Assembly (NCBI GenBank): GCA_001513395.1
Contig: LFTP01000175.1
Location: 1 to 23,901 of the forward strand
DNA: 23,901 nt
Direction of reading: 5' to 3'
From: Clostridia bacterium DTU080
GTDB lineage: Bacteria > Bacillota > Limnochordia > DTU080
A program made the translations under genes and the position numbers. Below are positions 7,801 through 14,806 of the stretch, piece by piece. Under the pieces are notes generated by a model. That model ran no database searches and was not told the origin of the DNA. It saw nothing but the letters and a program-made list of their open reading frames with translations. How positions within the stretch are numbered: the first letter of the stretch is position 1; the number at the start of each line of letters is the position of its first letter.

Positions 7801-8364
7801 GATATAGTCTGCCAGGCTATCAAAGCGGGTTTGTTGGGCGATTACGGTCAGTTGACGGTGCAGCCGGCAGGGGCCTATTACTTCAACGTGCGGGAACCCA
7901 CCGTCGATACCACTCAGTCGCTGGATGATGAGGAATGGGAAAAGAGCCTGCTCAAGAAACTGCGGTTCCAAGGCATAACGTTGGATTCCGCTCAGGCAGT
8001 GCGGCTGGCCGAAGAATCGGGTCAGGGGATGCTCATTCCCGCCAGATTGAAACGCGAGGGGGAGCCCTATCGGGATCCTTTGGTGGCCTCAAAACAGCGA
8101 TTGGAGCAGTTGTTTCGGGTCGTCAGACAACGTATGCAACAGTTTGCCGAGCGCATCGTGGCCGGTGAGGTGAGCCCGCAGCCGTATCGATATCCGGAGC
8201 GGCGTGTCTCGGGATGTCGTTTTTGCCCTTATCATGTGGTCTGCCACTTCGATCCTTTAGTGCCCGGGAACAACTACAGGCAGTTGGAGTATCGGGAAAA
8301 CCGACGGGCCTGGGAGTGGTTTGACGAGCCCACGGGAGGGATGTCAGATGCCGAAGTGGACTGA
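4882..8364 (+). CDS. addB: ATP-dependent helicase/nuclease subunit B (AddB)
   Basis: A 1160-residue AddB subunit of the AddAB helicase-nuclease, which resects double-strand DNA ends and recognises Chi for recombination in place of RecBCD. A Walker A motif GRAGSGKT is at residues 9-16. The C-terminal RecB-type nuclease has Asp948 and Lys950 in VIDYKGSG. It is embraced by the four iron-sulfur cysteines of AddB: Cys787 (FAACPF), then Cys1112, Cys1115 and Cys1121 (CRFCPYHVVC). All spacings agree with Bacillus AddB. The ATG at 4882 has AGGGGG eleven bases upstream. The gene follows the terminator at 4824-4865 and overlaps addA by 17 bases, so the two subunits are translationally coupled. There is no sign of damage. 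Confidence 0.97.
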   Translation: MPALRFILGRAGSGKTHTCISEIADCLQEAPLGPPLLFILPDQATFQMERAIVQALPGQGFVRLRVLSFKRLALSILAEAGGLARPALTRTGRQMLLRSLLHEYGDRLQVFGRSARQPGFVAELEAMLRELVQCGHTPQTAAAAVQRLPDTAAKQKLEDLTLLWTAYQEALAPHHADPDAYVTMATEKAAATSWLKEARIWVDGFASFTPQEHRMLQMLLRVSDQLNVALCLDPASWPQLIEDTAESKASFPVDQLGMFHRSEETCLRLLQGARLQNIEILPPTLLTETSPRFRVPELRHLEAQFPDPQPRACPASVQAIRLVEAVNRRAEVEAVAREILRLCREEGYRFRDIAVIARDLDPYHDLLSAVFTEMGIPCFIDRRTSIAHHPVIELLRSMVEVALTGWELQPLMRCLKTDLIAIPRDDVDALENYVLEHGLKGAAWRSERRWAYGLQNSSADEQAHIKRLDAVRRKVYGLFSPVVSILEKPSFVVAEACEALYRFLAEVGVPELLQAWSEDSAKQGRLQEAMTHQQVWDACVELLEEFVEALGTQKMSAVEFAQILEAGLENLQLGLIPPVLDQVLVGSVDRSRQPELRAAFVLGVGERCFPAVGSEDTLFAESERRLLAECDFQLGPTVSERALYEQYLGYIAFTRAAEYLWISYPLAGDDGRALAPSPFIARLRALFPQLRPEQMGNEPVGTVAEALPWLTSARKVAAFAVRCLRSGGESCWLSAAYMYRNDPDVQFILQSLRHRNYEAPLPGSMAKELVGDPLYASVSRFESFAACPFNHFAEYMLRLKERREYRVQHTDIGILVHETLHRFIQHLLQRGQSLSDLTHAEATSLIDSLVDDIAPRLHHRVFMSNARYRYLVRRIKHLLHTTLQVWTRHSTEGRFIPIATEWGFGGGGSALPAAPLELPGGGSVFLQGRIDRVDACQHEDTVYVRVIDYKGSGSGFSVADAYHGLRIQLVVYLDIVCQAIKAGLLGDYGQLTVQPAGAYYFNVREPTVDTTQSLDDEEWEKSLLKKLRFQGITLDSAQAVRLAEESGQGMLIPARLKREGEPYRDPLVASKQRLEQLFRVVRQRMQQFAERIVAGEVSPQPYRYPERRVSGCRFCPYHVVCHFDPLVPGNNYRQLEYRENRRAWEWFDEPTGGMSDAEVD

Positions 8365-11300
8365 TGAGCAGTGGGAAGCGATCACCGCTCAAGACGACAG
8401 CTTGTTGGTCTCCGCGGCCGCCGGTTCAGGCAAGACAGCCGTCTTGGTGGAGCGTGTCTGCCATTACCTGCTTGAGCTGGGCGGTGATATAGATCAGCTG
8501 CTGGTGGTGACCTTTACCGAGGCGGCCGCAGCCGAAATGCGGCAACGCATCTCTTCGCTCTTGCGGACCCGACTGGCTCGAGATCCCACCAACCGTCATC
8601 TCCTCCGGCAACTGGCTCTGCTCGATCAGGCTCATATCTCCACCATCCATGCCTTTTGTCTGCGCATGCTGCGCCGGTTCTTCTATCGGCTTGACTTGGA
8701 TCCCGCCTTTCGGGTCATGGACGAGGCCGAAGACCGTCTGCTCAAGCTCGAGGTGTTGGACCAGACCCTTGAGGCCCACTATGCCACGGAACAGCCCGAA
8801 GCCCCCTTCTATGAACTGGTGGACCGCTACAGCGACCGCAGCGGTCACCTGCTGGAGGAGCTCGTGTTGCGTTTGCACGATTACGCCCAAAGCCAGATCT
8901 TCCCCGATGTCTGGTTGCAAGACTGCCAACAGGTCTTTGTCATAGGACCTGATGCCACTTTGGAGGAGTTGCGCTGGTATCCCATGGTTCAGGAGCTGGC
9001 TTTGGCGCAACTGCAGAATGCCCGGATCGCTTTGGAGGATGCTCTCCGACTGGCCTCGGATCCTTCCGGCCCCGACAACTACGTCAAGCCCATCCGATCG
9101 GATCTGGAGTTGGTCGCCGATCTTGAGCAATTGGTCCGCGCCGATCGCTGGGATGATCTCGTAGAGGTATGTGCCAAACCCAAGTTCGTCGGCGCCAGGG
9201 GCAAGGCCAAGAACGAGATCGAGCCGGAGATCGGGGAGCGAGTCAAAGCTTTGCGCGAAGAGGCCAAAAAGCTGATACGCGAGCTGGGAAAAACGATCTA
9301 CACTCGGCCGGCGCATCAGATGCTGGCGGATTTGCGAGATCTGCACCGGCCGATGGAGACCTTGATCGGCCTGGTTGAGGAGTTCGGCGCCAAGTACACC
9401 CAGGCCAAACAAAGCCGGGGGTTGGTGAATTTCTCGGATCTTGAACGCCTGACCTTACGTCTGTTGCTGGCACCGGAGAGCACGCCGGATAGACTCATTC
9501 CTTCGGAGACCGCTTTGGAGCTGCAGGAGCAGTTTTCGGAAGTGCTTTGTGATGAGTACCAGGATATCAATCCGGTTCAAAACGCCCTGCTGGGATTGGT
9601 AGCCGGAGAATACGGCGGCGTTGGCGAAAAAAGGCCGCGGCTTTTTGTTGTCGGCGATGTAAAGCAGAGTATATACCGGTTTCGTCTGGCTGAACCGCGC
9701 ATCTTCTTGCAGCGGGCCGATGAAGCGGCCCGCAGCGAAGGATGTCACCGAGTGGATCTGGCGGCCAATTTCCGTTGCCGACGATCCATCGTCGAGGGCG
9801 TCAACCTGTTGTTCGGCTCGTTTATGAGCAAGACAGTCGGCGATGTGACCTATGATGAGCGGGCGGCTTTGGTCTACCGGGCGGGCTATGCGCCCTTGCC
9901 TACCGAGATTGAGCCTCCGATAGAAGTCTTTTTGCTTGAGGGCGATCCGCGCCTCGTCGAGGATGCCCGTCGGAGCGCCGATGCGAGCAACGGCGGGGTG
10001 TGGACGGATCCGGAAGCCGACGACGAGTCCGAAGCCGAGGACGAAGAGACGATTGATCTTTCCGCCTTGGAGCGCGAAGCGGTGCTTATTGCTCGGCGAA
10101 TTGCCGATCTCGTCTCACAAAAGGAGTTGGTCTGGGACAAAACCGAGCAGGCTTACCGCCCCGTTCGTTACCGGGATATAGCCGTCTTGTTGCGATCGAC
10201 GAAGATCAACGCCGGCTTTTTCGCGGACATCTTCCGGCGGGAAGGGGTGCCTTTGTACGCCGAAACGGGCACCGGCTATTTCAGCGCCCCCGAAGTTGAG
10301 ATTTTCATGGCTTTGCTCAGCATCATCGACAACCCGCGCCAGGACATACCCTTGGCGGGCGTGTTGCGCTCACCGTTGGGCCGGTTTAGTGCCACTGAGC
10401 TGGCAGATATTCGCCTGGCGGCTCCCCGCGACGATTTCTACACGGCGGCGGTGAAACGGGCGGAGACAGCCGATGCTTTGGGTCGTAGGCTCGAGGCTTT
10501 TCTCACCAGGCTGGATGAATGGAGAACGCGAGCCAGGCGCGGGCCGCTTTCGCAGTTGGTCTGGAGTATCTACAGTGAGACAGGCTATTACGACTACGTC
10601 GGCGGTCTGCCCGGGGGCAGAGAAAGACAGGCCAATCTTAGGGCCCTGTATGACCGGGCGCGACAGTTTGATCAGTTTGCCCGGCAAGGATTGCTGCGGT
10701 TTTTGCAGTTCATCGACGATTTGCGTTCGGCGGGTGAAGATCTGGGTACGGCACCGGCTTTGGGTGAAAACGAGGACGTTGTGCGCCTGATGAGCATTCA
10801 CAAGAGCAAAGGCCTGGAGTTTCCCGTCGTCTTTGTGGCCGGTTTGGGAATCGCTTTCAACCAGAATGATCTCAAGGGCAGTCTCATTTTCGATCGGGAG
10901 TTGGGACTGGGACCGCAGTCAGTCGACCCGGCGCGCTACACCAGATCTCATACGCTGGCCAGCCTCGGGGTGCGTGAAAGCATCCGCCGGGCCGGTCTGT
11001 CCGAAGAGATGCGTATCCTGTATGTGGCTATGACCCGAGCCCGTGAACGACTCTTTTTGGTGGCCACGGTGCGAGGACTGAGTGCCAACATAGCCCGTTG
11101 GCGCCAGACCGGCGAGACGCTGCGGTCTACGGGAACGGTACCCATTTTTCGCGTTGTGACCGCTAAGCGCTTCATCGACTGGCTGGGTCCGGTGTTTGCC
11201 GCTCAAGGAATTCTGCCGGAAGAGACGGAGAGCACACAGCCTGTGACTGAGGAGGCTCCCGGTTGGCGCCTGCAGCTTTTTTCGGCTAAGGCCGCAATAG

Positions 11301-12154
11301 ATGAGTTTGAGAGCCCTCCTGCACAAGACGCGGCGGATGTGACGGCACATTTGACGGAGTCTCTCCCGGCAGACGTTAGCTGTCGGCTCCAAGCGCAACT
11401 GGACTGGAGCTATCCCTGGACGGCCGCCACTCAGATTCCGGCCAAAACGACAGTGACTGAGCTAAAGAGATTGGAGATGCGGGAGACTGATCCGGAAGAT
11501 CCGGGAGTGGATCTTTTCCAACAACCTGTATTTCGCCGTCCGGCCTTCTTGCGGACTCAACGTGGCCTTTCACCGACTGATATAGGCAGTGCCACTCACC
11601 TGCTGTTGCAGCGCCTGCCTTTGAACAAACGCGCCACGCCGGAGATGATCGAGGCCTGTCTCGATGAAATGGTGGCCAAAGAGATCTTGAGCCCGGAAGC
11701 GGCAGCCGCCATTGACCGGGAATCGATCCTCCGTTTTACGGCGGGTCCCCTGGGACAGCGTTTGCAGGGAGCTGATTTGGTTTGGCGAGAGTTGCCGTTT
11801 TGTATGGCTTTGCCGATCAATGAGGCGCCGGGATTGGGTGTCGACGTGAATCCGGCCTCGCGCGAGGCAGCCGATGATGAGAGTATCCTGGTCCAAGGGA
11901 TCATAGACTGCCTGTTCCGTGACCGCCAAGGCCGCTGGGTGATCATCGATTTTAAGACCGATCGTTTGACGTTTCCGCCGGAGATGATTCGTCAGACCGT
12001 CCATCGACGTTACGCTCGGCAGCTGCAGTGGTATGCCAGGGCGGCGGAAATGATTATCGGTGTCGATGTTGAAGAGTGTTATATATATCTACTGCCTCAT
12101 GATCTGGCCGTGCCTGTGGAGTATGAGCCGGTGTCAAAAAGCGTGAGCGGTTAA
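8348..12154 (+). CDS. addA: ATP-dependent helicase/nuclease subunit A (AddA)
   Basis: A 1268-residue UvrD/Rep-type superfamily 1 helicase with a C-terminal nuclease, the motor subunit of AddAB. Motifs in order: Q-motif TDEQWEAI (5-12), Walker A AAAGSGKT (23-30), motif Ia VTFTEAAAAEM, Walker B DEYQD (402-406), motif III GDVKQSIYRFR, motif V SIHKSKGLEFP (from 816) and motif VI LYVAMTRARERL (891-902). The nuclease has Asp1187, Asp1201 and Lys1203 (GIID, then IDFKTD). The ATG at 8348 is chosen because GGAGGG ends seven bases upstream; the frame opens at 8321 without a better site. It starts inside the end of addB (17-base overlap), indicating coupled translation and 1:1 supply of subunits. Confidence 0.97.
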   Translation: MPKWTDEQWEAITAQDDSLLVSAAAGSGKTAVLVERVCHYLLELGGDIDQLLVVTFTEAAAAEMRQRISSLLRTRLARDPTNRHLLRQLALLDQAHISTIHAFCLRMLRRFFYRLDLDPAFRVMDEAEDRLLKLEVLDQTLEAHYATEQPEAPFYELVDRYSDRSGHLLEELVLRLHDYAQSQIFPDVWLQDCQQVFVIGPDATLEELRWYPMVQELALAQLQNARIALEDALRLASDPSGPDNYVKPIRSDLELVADLEQLVRADRWDDLVEVCAKPKFVGARGKAKNEIEPEIGERVKALREEAKKLIRELGKTIYTRPAHQMLADLRDLHRPMETLIGLVEEFGAKYTQAKQSRGLVNFSDLERLTLRLLLAPESTPDRLIPSETALELQEQFSEVLCDEYQDINPVQNALLGLVAGEYGGVGEKRPRLFVVGDVKQSIYRFRLAEPRIFLQRADEAARSEGCHRVDLAANFRCRRSIVEGVNLLFGSFMSKTVGDVTYDERAALVYRAGYAPLPTEIEPPIEVFLLEGDPRLVEDARRSADASNGGVWTDPEADDESEAEDEETIDLSALEREAVLIARRIADLVSQKELVWDKTEQAYRPVRYRDIAVLLRSTKINAGFFADIFRREGVPLYAETGTGYFSAPEVEIFMALLSIIDNPRQDIPLAGVLRSPLGRFSATELADIRLAAPRDDFYTAAVKRAETADALGRRLEAFLTRLDEWRTRARRGPLSQLVWSIYSETGYYDYVGGLPGGRERQANLRALYDRARQFDQFARQGLLRFLQFIDDLRSAGEDLGTAPALGENEDVVRLMSIHKSKGLEFPVVFVAGLGIAFNQNDLKGSLIFDRELGLGPQSVDPARYTRSHTLASLGVRESIRRAGLSEEMRILYVAMTRARERLFLVATVRGLSANIARWRQTGETLRSTGTVPIFRVVTAKRFIDWLGPVFAAQGILPEETESTQPVTEEAPGWRLQLFSAKAAIDEFESPPAQDAADVTAHLTESLPADVSCRLQAQLDWSYPWTAATQIPAKTTVTELKRLEMRETDPEDPGVDLFQQPVFRRPAFLRTQRGLSPTDIGSATHLLLQRLPLNKRATPEMIEACLDEMVAKEILSPEAAAAIDRESILRFTAGPLGQRLQGADLVWRELPFCMALPINEAPGLGVDVNPASREAADDESILVQGIIDCLFRDRQGRWVIIDFKTDRLTFPPEMIRQTVHRRYARQLQWYARAAEMIIGVDVEECYIYLLPHDLAVPVEYEPVSKSVSG

Positions 12155-12168
12155 GGGGAGGCGACATA

Positions 12169-12942
12169 ATGAGGTTTTTTATTCTCACCGATTTGGAAGG
12201 AGTGGCCGGCGTCCATTCGTTCACTCAGACGCGCAAGGCCGGGCCGGCGCAAAAGGAACCGGGGAGGCGTCAGCTGGCCAAGGAAGTCAACGCTTGTGTG
12301 GAGGGCATCCGCAAGGTGTATCCCGATGCGGAGATCGACGTGTGGGACGGCCACGGCAGCGGCGGTATGTTTCCCGAAGACGTTGTCGGTGCCAACTACA
12401 TTCCGCACACTCAGCGGCCGTATCATGATCTGAGCGGATATGCAGCCGTGCTGTTTGTGGGACAACACGCCATGGCGGGCACTCCGTTCGCTCCGCTGTG
12501 TCATACCTATTCATCATTGACTATTGCGTACTATCGTCTAAACGGGATGTTTGTCGGCGAGTTCGGAGCACGGGCTTTTTTGGCCGGTCTTCAGGGTGTG
12601 CCGGTGATCATGCTGGCCGGTGACGATAAAGCGGCCCGTGAGGCGCAAATCCTGATTCCCGAGATCGAAACCGCCGTGGTTAAGCTGGGTAAGGGCCTTG
12701 AGGCTGCCGTCAGCTTGAGCAGTGAAGAAGCGTGCGCTTGTGTACGGCAGGCGGCTGAACGTGCGGTGCGCCGTTTGGACGAGATTCCGCCGCTGACAGG
12801 TCTCGAGCCTCCCTATACTCTTGAGATACGCTACTATGAGCCCATCGATCCTAAGCGTTGGCAAAACAGACCGGGAGTCAGTATCATTGACAACCGGACG
12901 GTTCAAATTACAAGTGATGATCTCAAGGCTATGCCTTTTTAG
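12169..12942 (+). CDS. M55-family D-aminopeptidase (DppA-like)
   Basis: A 257-residue zinc peptidase related to Bacillus DppA, which removes N-terminal D-residues such as D-alanine from short peptides in the cytoplasm. The metal ligands known for DppA have clear equivalents: Asp8 and Glu10 (TDLEG), His62 (WDGHGS), His100 (VGQHA) and Glu131 (VGEFG). His112 in LCHTY matches the catalytic histidine. The AGDDKAAREA segment is also typical. There is no signal peptide. The start ATG has GGGGAGG six to seven bases upstream and lies 14 bases after the addA stop, so it is probably cotranscribed with addBA although no direct functional link is known. A role in peptidoglycan peptide recycling is plausible but inferred. 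Confidence 0.92.
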   Translation: MRFFILTDLEGVAGVHSFTQTRKAGPAQKEPGRRQLAKEVNACVEGIRKVYPDAEIDVWDGHGSGGMFPEDVVGANYIPHTQRPYHDLSGYAAVLFVGQHAMAGTPFAPLCHTYSSLTIAYYRLNGMFVGEFGARAFLAGLQGVPVIMLAGDDKAAREAQILIPEIETAVVKLGKGLEAAVSLSSEEACACVRQAAERAVRRLDEIPPLTGLEPPYTLEIRYYEPIDPKRWQNRPGVSIIDNRTVQITSDDLKAMPF

Positions 12943-12965
12943 AAGGCTACCGTCACGGACGGATA

Positions 12966-12997
12966 GAATTAATTCATAAAGCGATCATAAGGGAGGA
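12966..12997 (+). promoter_or_regulatory. Palindrome and ribosome binding site before the Gfo/Idh gene
   Basis: GAATTAATTC (12966-12975) is a perfect 10-base palindrome in the 64-base gap. A strong GGGAGGA site (12991-12997) lies nine bases before the ATG at 13007. The palindrome might be an operator, but it is short and AT-rich, so this is weak. Confidence 0.3.
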
Positions 12998-13006
12998 TCA
13001 GGTTCA

Positions 13007-14038
13007 ATGTCAAAAAAGCTACGTTGGGCCATTGTGGGCTGTGGGGTGATCTCAACCACACACGCCAAGGCGATTCAGGCCGCGCCTTCAGCGGAACTTG
13101 TCGCTACCTGTGACATCATTCCCGAGCGGGCGCAGAAGCTGGCGGAAGAGTACGGCGCTTCTTATTGGTGCGAGGATTACACCGAACTGGTCAAGCGCGA
13201 TGACATCGATGTAGTCTCGGTCTGCACCCCCAGCGGATTGCACCTGGAGGTAGCCGAGGCGGCGGCGAAGGCCAAAAAGCATGTCTTTACGGAAAAACCT
13301 CTGGAGATCACCAAGCCGAAGATAGACCGCATGATCCAAGTCTGTCATGAAGAAGGGGTCAAGCTCGGCTGCGTATTCCAGATGCGCACATATGCCAACA
13401 ACAAAGCGGTGCGCCAAGTCGTACAAGAGGGTAAGCTCGGCAAGATGGTTCTGGCCGATGCCTACATGAAGTACTACCGCAGCCCTGAGTACTACAAGAG
13501 CGCTGACTGGCGCGGCACCTGGGAGTTGGATGGTGGCGGCGCTTTGATGAATCAGGGTGTGCACGGTATCGACCTTCTGTTGTGGATGGCGGGTGACGTG
13601 GAGAGCGTAGTCGCTCAGACGGATCACTTGGTACGGGATATCGAGGTTGAGGATACCGCAGTGGCCATCCTGAAGTTCAAGAACGGAGCCTTCGGTGTCA
13701 TCGAGGGTACGACGTCAGTCAATCCGGGACAGGGCGCTCGCTTTGAGCTGCACGGAAATGACGGTACCGTGATCCTGAGAGATGGCAAGATCGCTGCCTG
13801 GCACGTGCCTGACGTACCCCAACCCGGAACGGAAGAGGAGAGCGGCAGTGGCAGAGCGCACTCGGATCCGACGGCCATCACCGCTACGGGCCACATCTTC
13901 TTGGTCGAAGATATGTGCCAGGCCATTTTCCAGGACCGCGATCCGTATATCACGGGAGAGTCCGCTCGCAAGGCCGTGGACTTGATCCTTGCCATCTACG
14001 AGTCATCCAGAACCGGCAAGCGAGTCTATCTCGACTAA
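13007..14038 (+). CDS. Gfo/Idh/MocA-family oxidoreductase
   Basis: A 343-residue NAD(P)-dependent sugar or inositol dehydrogenase-type enzyme. The N-terminal Rossmann motif VGCGVI is at residues 10-15. The family EKP motif is Glu96-Lys97-Pro98 (FTEKPL). The substrate-domain segment GGGALMNQGVHGIDLLLW carries His186 and Asp189, the catalytic histidine region of the family. Length is normal. It follows the DppA-like gene by 64 bases with its own strong ribosome binding site, and a hairpin follows 18 bases after the stop. The substrate cannot be deduced. Nearby sugar-related genes (isomerase upstream, beta-galactosidase and glycohydrolase downstream) favour carbohydrate catabolism. Confidence 0.94.
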   Translation: MSKKLRWAIVGCGVISTTHAKAIQAAPSAELVATCDIIPERAQKLAEEYGASYWCEDYTELVKRDDIDVVSVCTPSGLHLEVAEAAAKAKKHVFTEKPLEITKPKIDRMIQVCHEEGVKLGCVFQMRTYANNKAVRQVVQEGKLGKMVLADAYMKYYRSPEYYKSADWRGTWELDGGGALMNQGVHGIDLLLWMAGDVESVVAQTDHLVRDIEVEDTAVAILKFKNGAFGVIEGTTSVNPGQGARFELHGNDGTVILRDGKIAAWHVPDVPQPGTEEESGSGRAHSDPTAITATGHIFLVEDMCQAIFQDRDPYITGESARKAVDLILAIYESSRTGKRVYLD

Positions 14039-14056
14039 CGAACATATCAAAGATCG

Positions 14057-14079
14057 GGGCTGCCTGAACGAGGCAGCCC
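14057..14079 (+). terminator. Terminator-like hairpin after the Gfo/Idh gene
   Basis: GGGCTGCCT (14057-14065) and AGGCAGCCC (14071-14079) form a perfect 9-base-pair stem with loop GAACG. There is no T-run after it (TCGTACTT), so it may be a weak terminator. Its stem resembles that of the terminator at 17756-17789. Confidence 0.65.
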
Positions 14080-14336
14080 TCGTACTTGCAGGCGGGTGGC
14101 GGCATACTTGCAGAGCCGCAACTTGAACGATGATCGGCAGCGAAGTGTCGCTATGGCCCGTCTACAGCCCCTTGCTTTATGATGACGAAGCTGTCCGACG
14201 GCGGCCAATGGCCCGTCCTGTGCCGGGAGAAAAATCCAGTGCGATGCGGTTTGGGGCGGAGGTGGATTGCCCGGTGTCTTGTTTTCGCGCTATCCGCAGG
14301 GAAGACAAGTGTCGCGTTTGCGAGGATCAGGATCAA

Positions 14337-14364
14337 GTCTCCTCCGCACGCGCGGGGATTGACC
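14337..14364 (+). repeat. Solitary type I-E-like CRISPR repeat (candidate relic)
   Basis: The 28 bases from GTCTCC to TTGACC match, by my count, 22 of 28 positions of a common type I-E repeat of the form GTGTTCCCCGCACACGCGGG followed by GATGAACC (consensus recalled, not searched). The hairpin survives as RNA: CTCCGC (14342-14347) pairs with GCGGGG (14352-14357) with one U-G wobble. No second good copy lies 61 bases to either side and no cas gene is present. It is best read as a leftover or degenerate terminal repeat, or as a chance GC-rich palindrome. Confidence 0.4.
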
Positions 14365-14402
14365 TGATCGCCAGCTGTGCTAGACCTTGAGCAAGAGGTC
14401 TC

Positions 14403-14418
14403 GAGGCTGTCCCAAAAG
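14403..14418 (+). mobile_element. Possible insertion-sequence end remnant
   Basis: GAGGCTGTCCCAAAAG matches GGGGCTGTCCCAAAAG at 23842-23857 at 15 of 16 bases, including an identical 14-mer, in the same orientation. The distal copy starts exactly where sdaAB is broken, so this sequence is probably an insertion-sequence terminal repeat. No transposase gene and no inverted partner were recognised nearby. Confidence 0.45.
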
Positions 14419-14806
14419 CAGGGATGGGAAGGCCCCATTCACCCTCTCGAAGCCTTGAAGGAGTCCGTGCCGGCGGTCCGCTCCCGTGCCCTTCTATTTC
14501 TCAATAGCTGCCTCATGTCTATCTGGTCGATGATTGCGCCAACTGCTCTGCTCGGATAATCCTCCGGAATCACCCCATTCAGGCAGATTCAACAGCGAGG
14601 GCGTTCTCTGACCGTCCGGATTCCTCCATCCGGCCGTCAAATAGCACGCGATAGAAGCAGCCATGTCTGACTCGTCGTGACACCAATAGCGATCGCTTGC
14701 ACGCACAAGAAGGAATTGCCCCTTAGCGTCAGAAGAATGGCAAAGAACGTCCTATATGCAAGGCTTGGTTGTGGAACCATCACACAACGGGGAGGGAAGG
14801 GCAGCA

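Larger units (their letters stand above)
14039..14806. other. Gene-poor region between the Gfo/Idh gene and the ADP-ribosylglycohydrolase gene
   Basis: This 768-base stretch has only short, unrecognisable open frames on both strands (for example 14130-14390 plus and 14494-14706 minus), none with a convincing start or known motifs. It holds the hairpin at 14057-14079, a TACTTGCAG direct repeat (14083-14091 and 14105-14113), a solitary CRISPR-like repeat (14337-14364), a 16-base sequence matching the insertion-sequence edge at the contig end (14403-14418) and a small hairpin (CCGGAT 14616-14621 with ATCCGG 14628-14633). It looks like a site of past insertion and decay. Confidence 0.6.

Noticed and set aside
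12925..12939. AAGGC-TAT-GCCTTTTT as a terminator over the end of the DppA-like gene
   Set aside because: The stem is only five base pairs with a three-base loop and is fully explained by the coding sequence up to the stop codon. It is too weak to call.
14130..14390. Plus-strand open frame of 86 codons after the Gfo/Idh gene
   Set aside because: No ribosome binding site, no recognisable domain, and it overlaps similar-sized frames on both strands. It is probably random.
14215..14425. GTC(T/C) tetramers at 14215, 14276, 14337 and 14398, each 61 bases apart, as a possible decayed CRISPR array
   Set aside because: Only the copy at 14337 matches a repeat over its full length. The other three windows share just the first four bases or so with it, so periodicity alone does not support an array.
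14494..14706. Minus-strand open frame of 70 codons as a possible transposase fragment
   Set aside because: I recognise no transposase motif, and neither start nor codon pattern is convincing. The region is described as non-coding instead.
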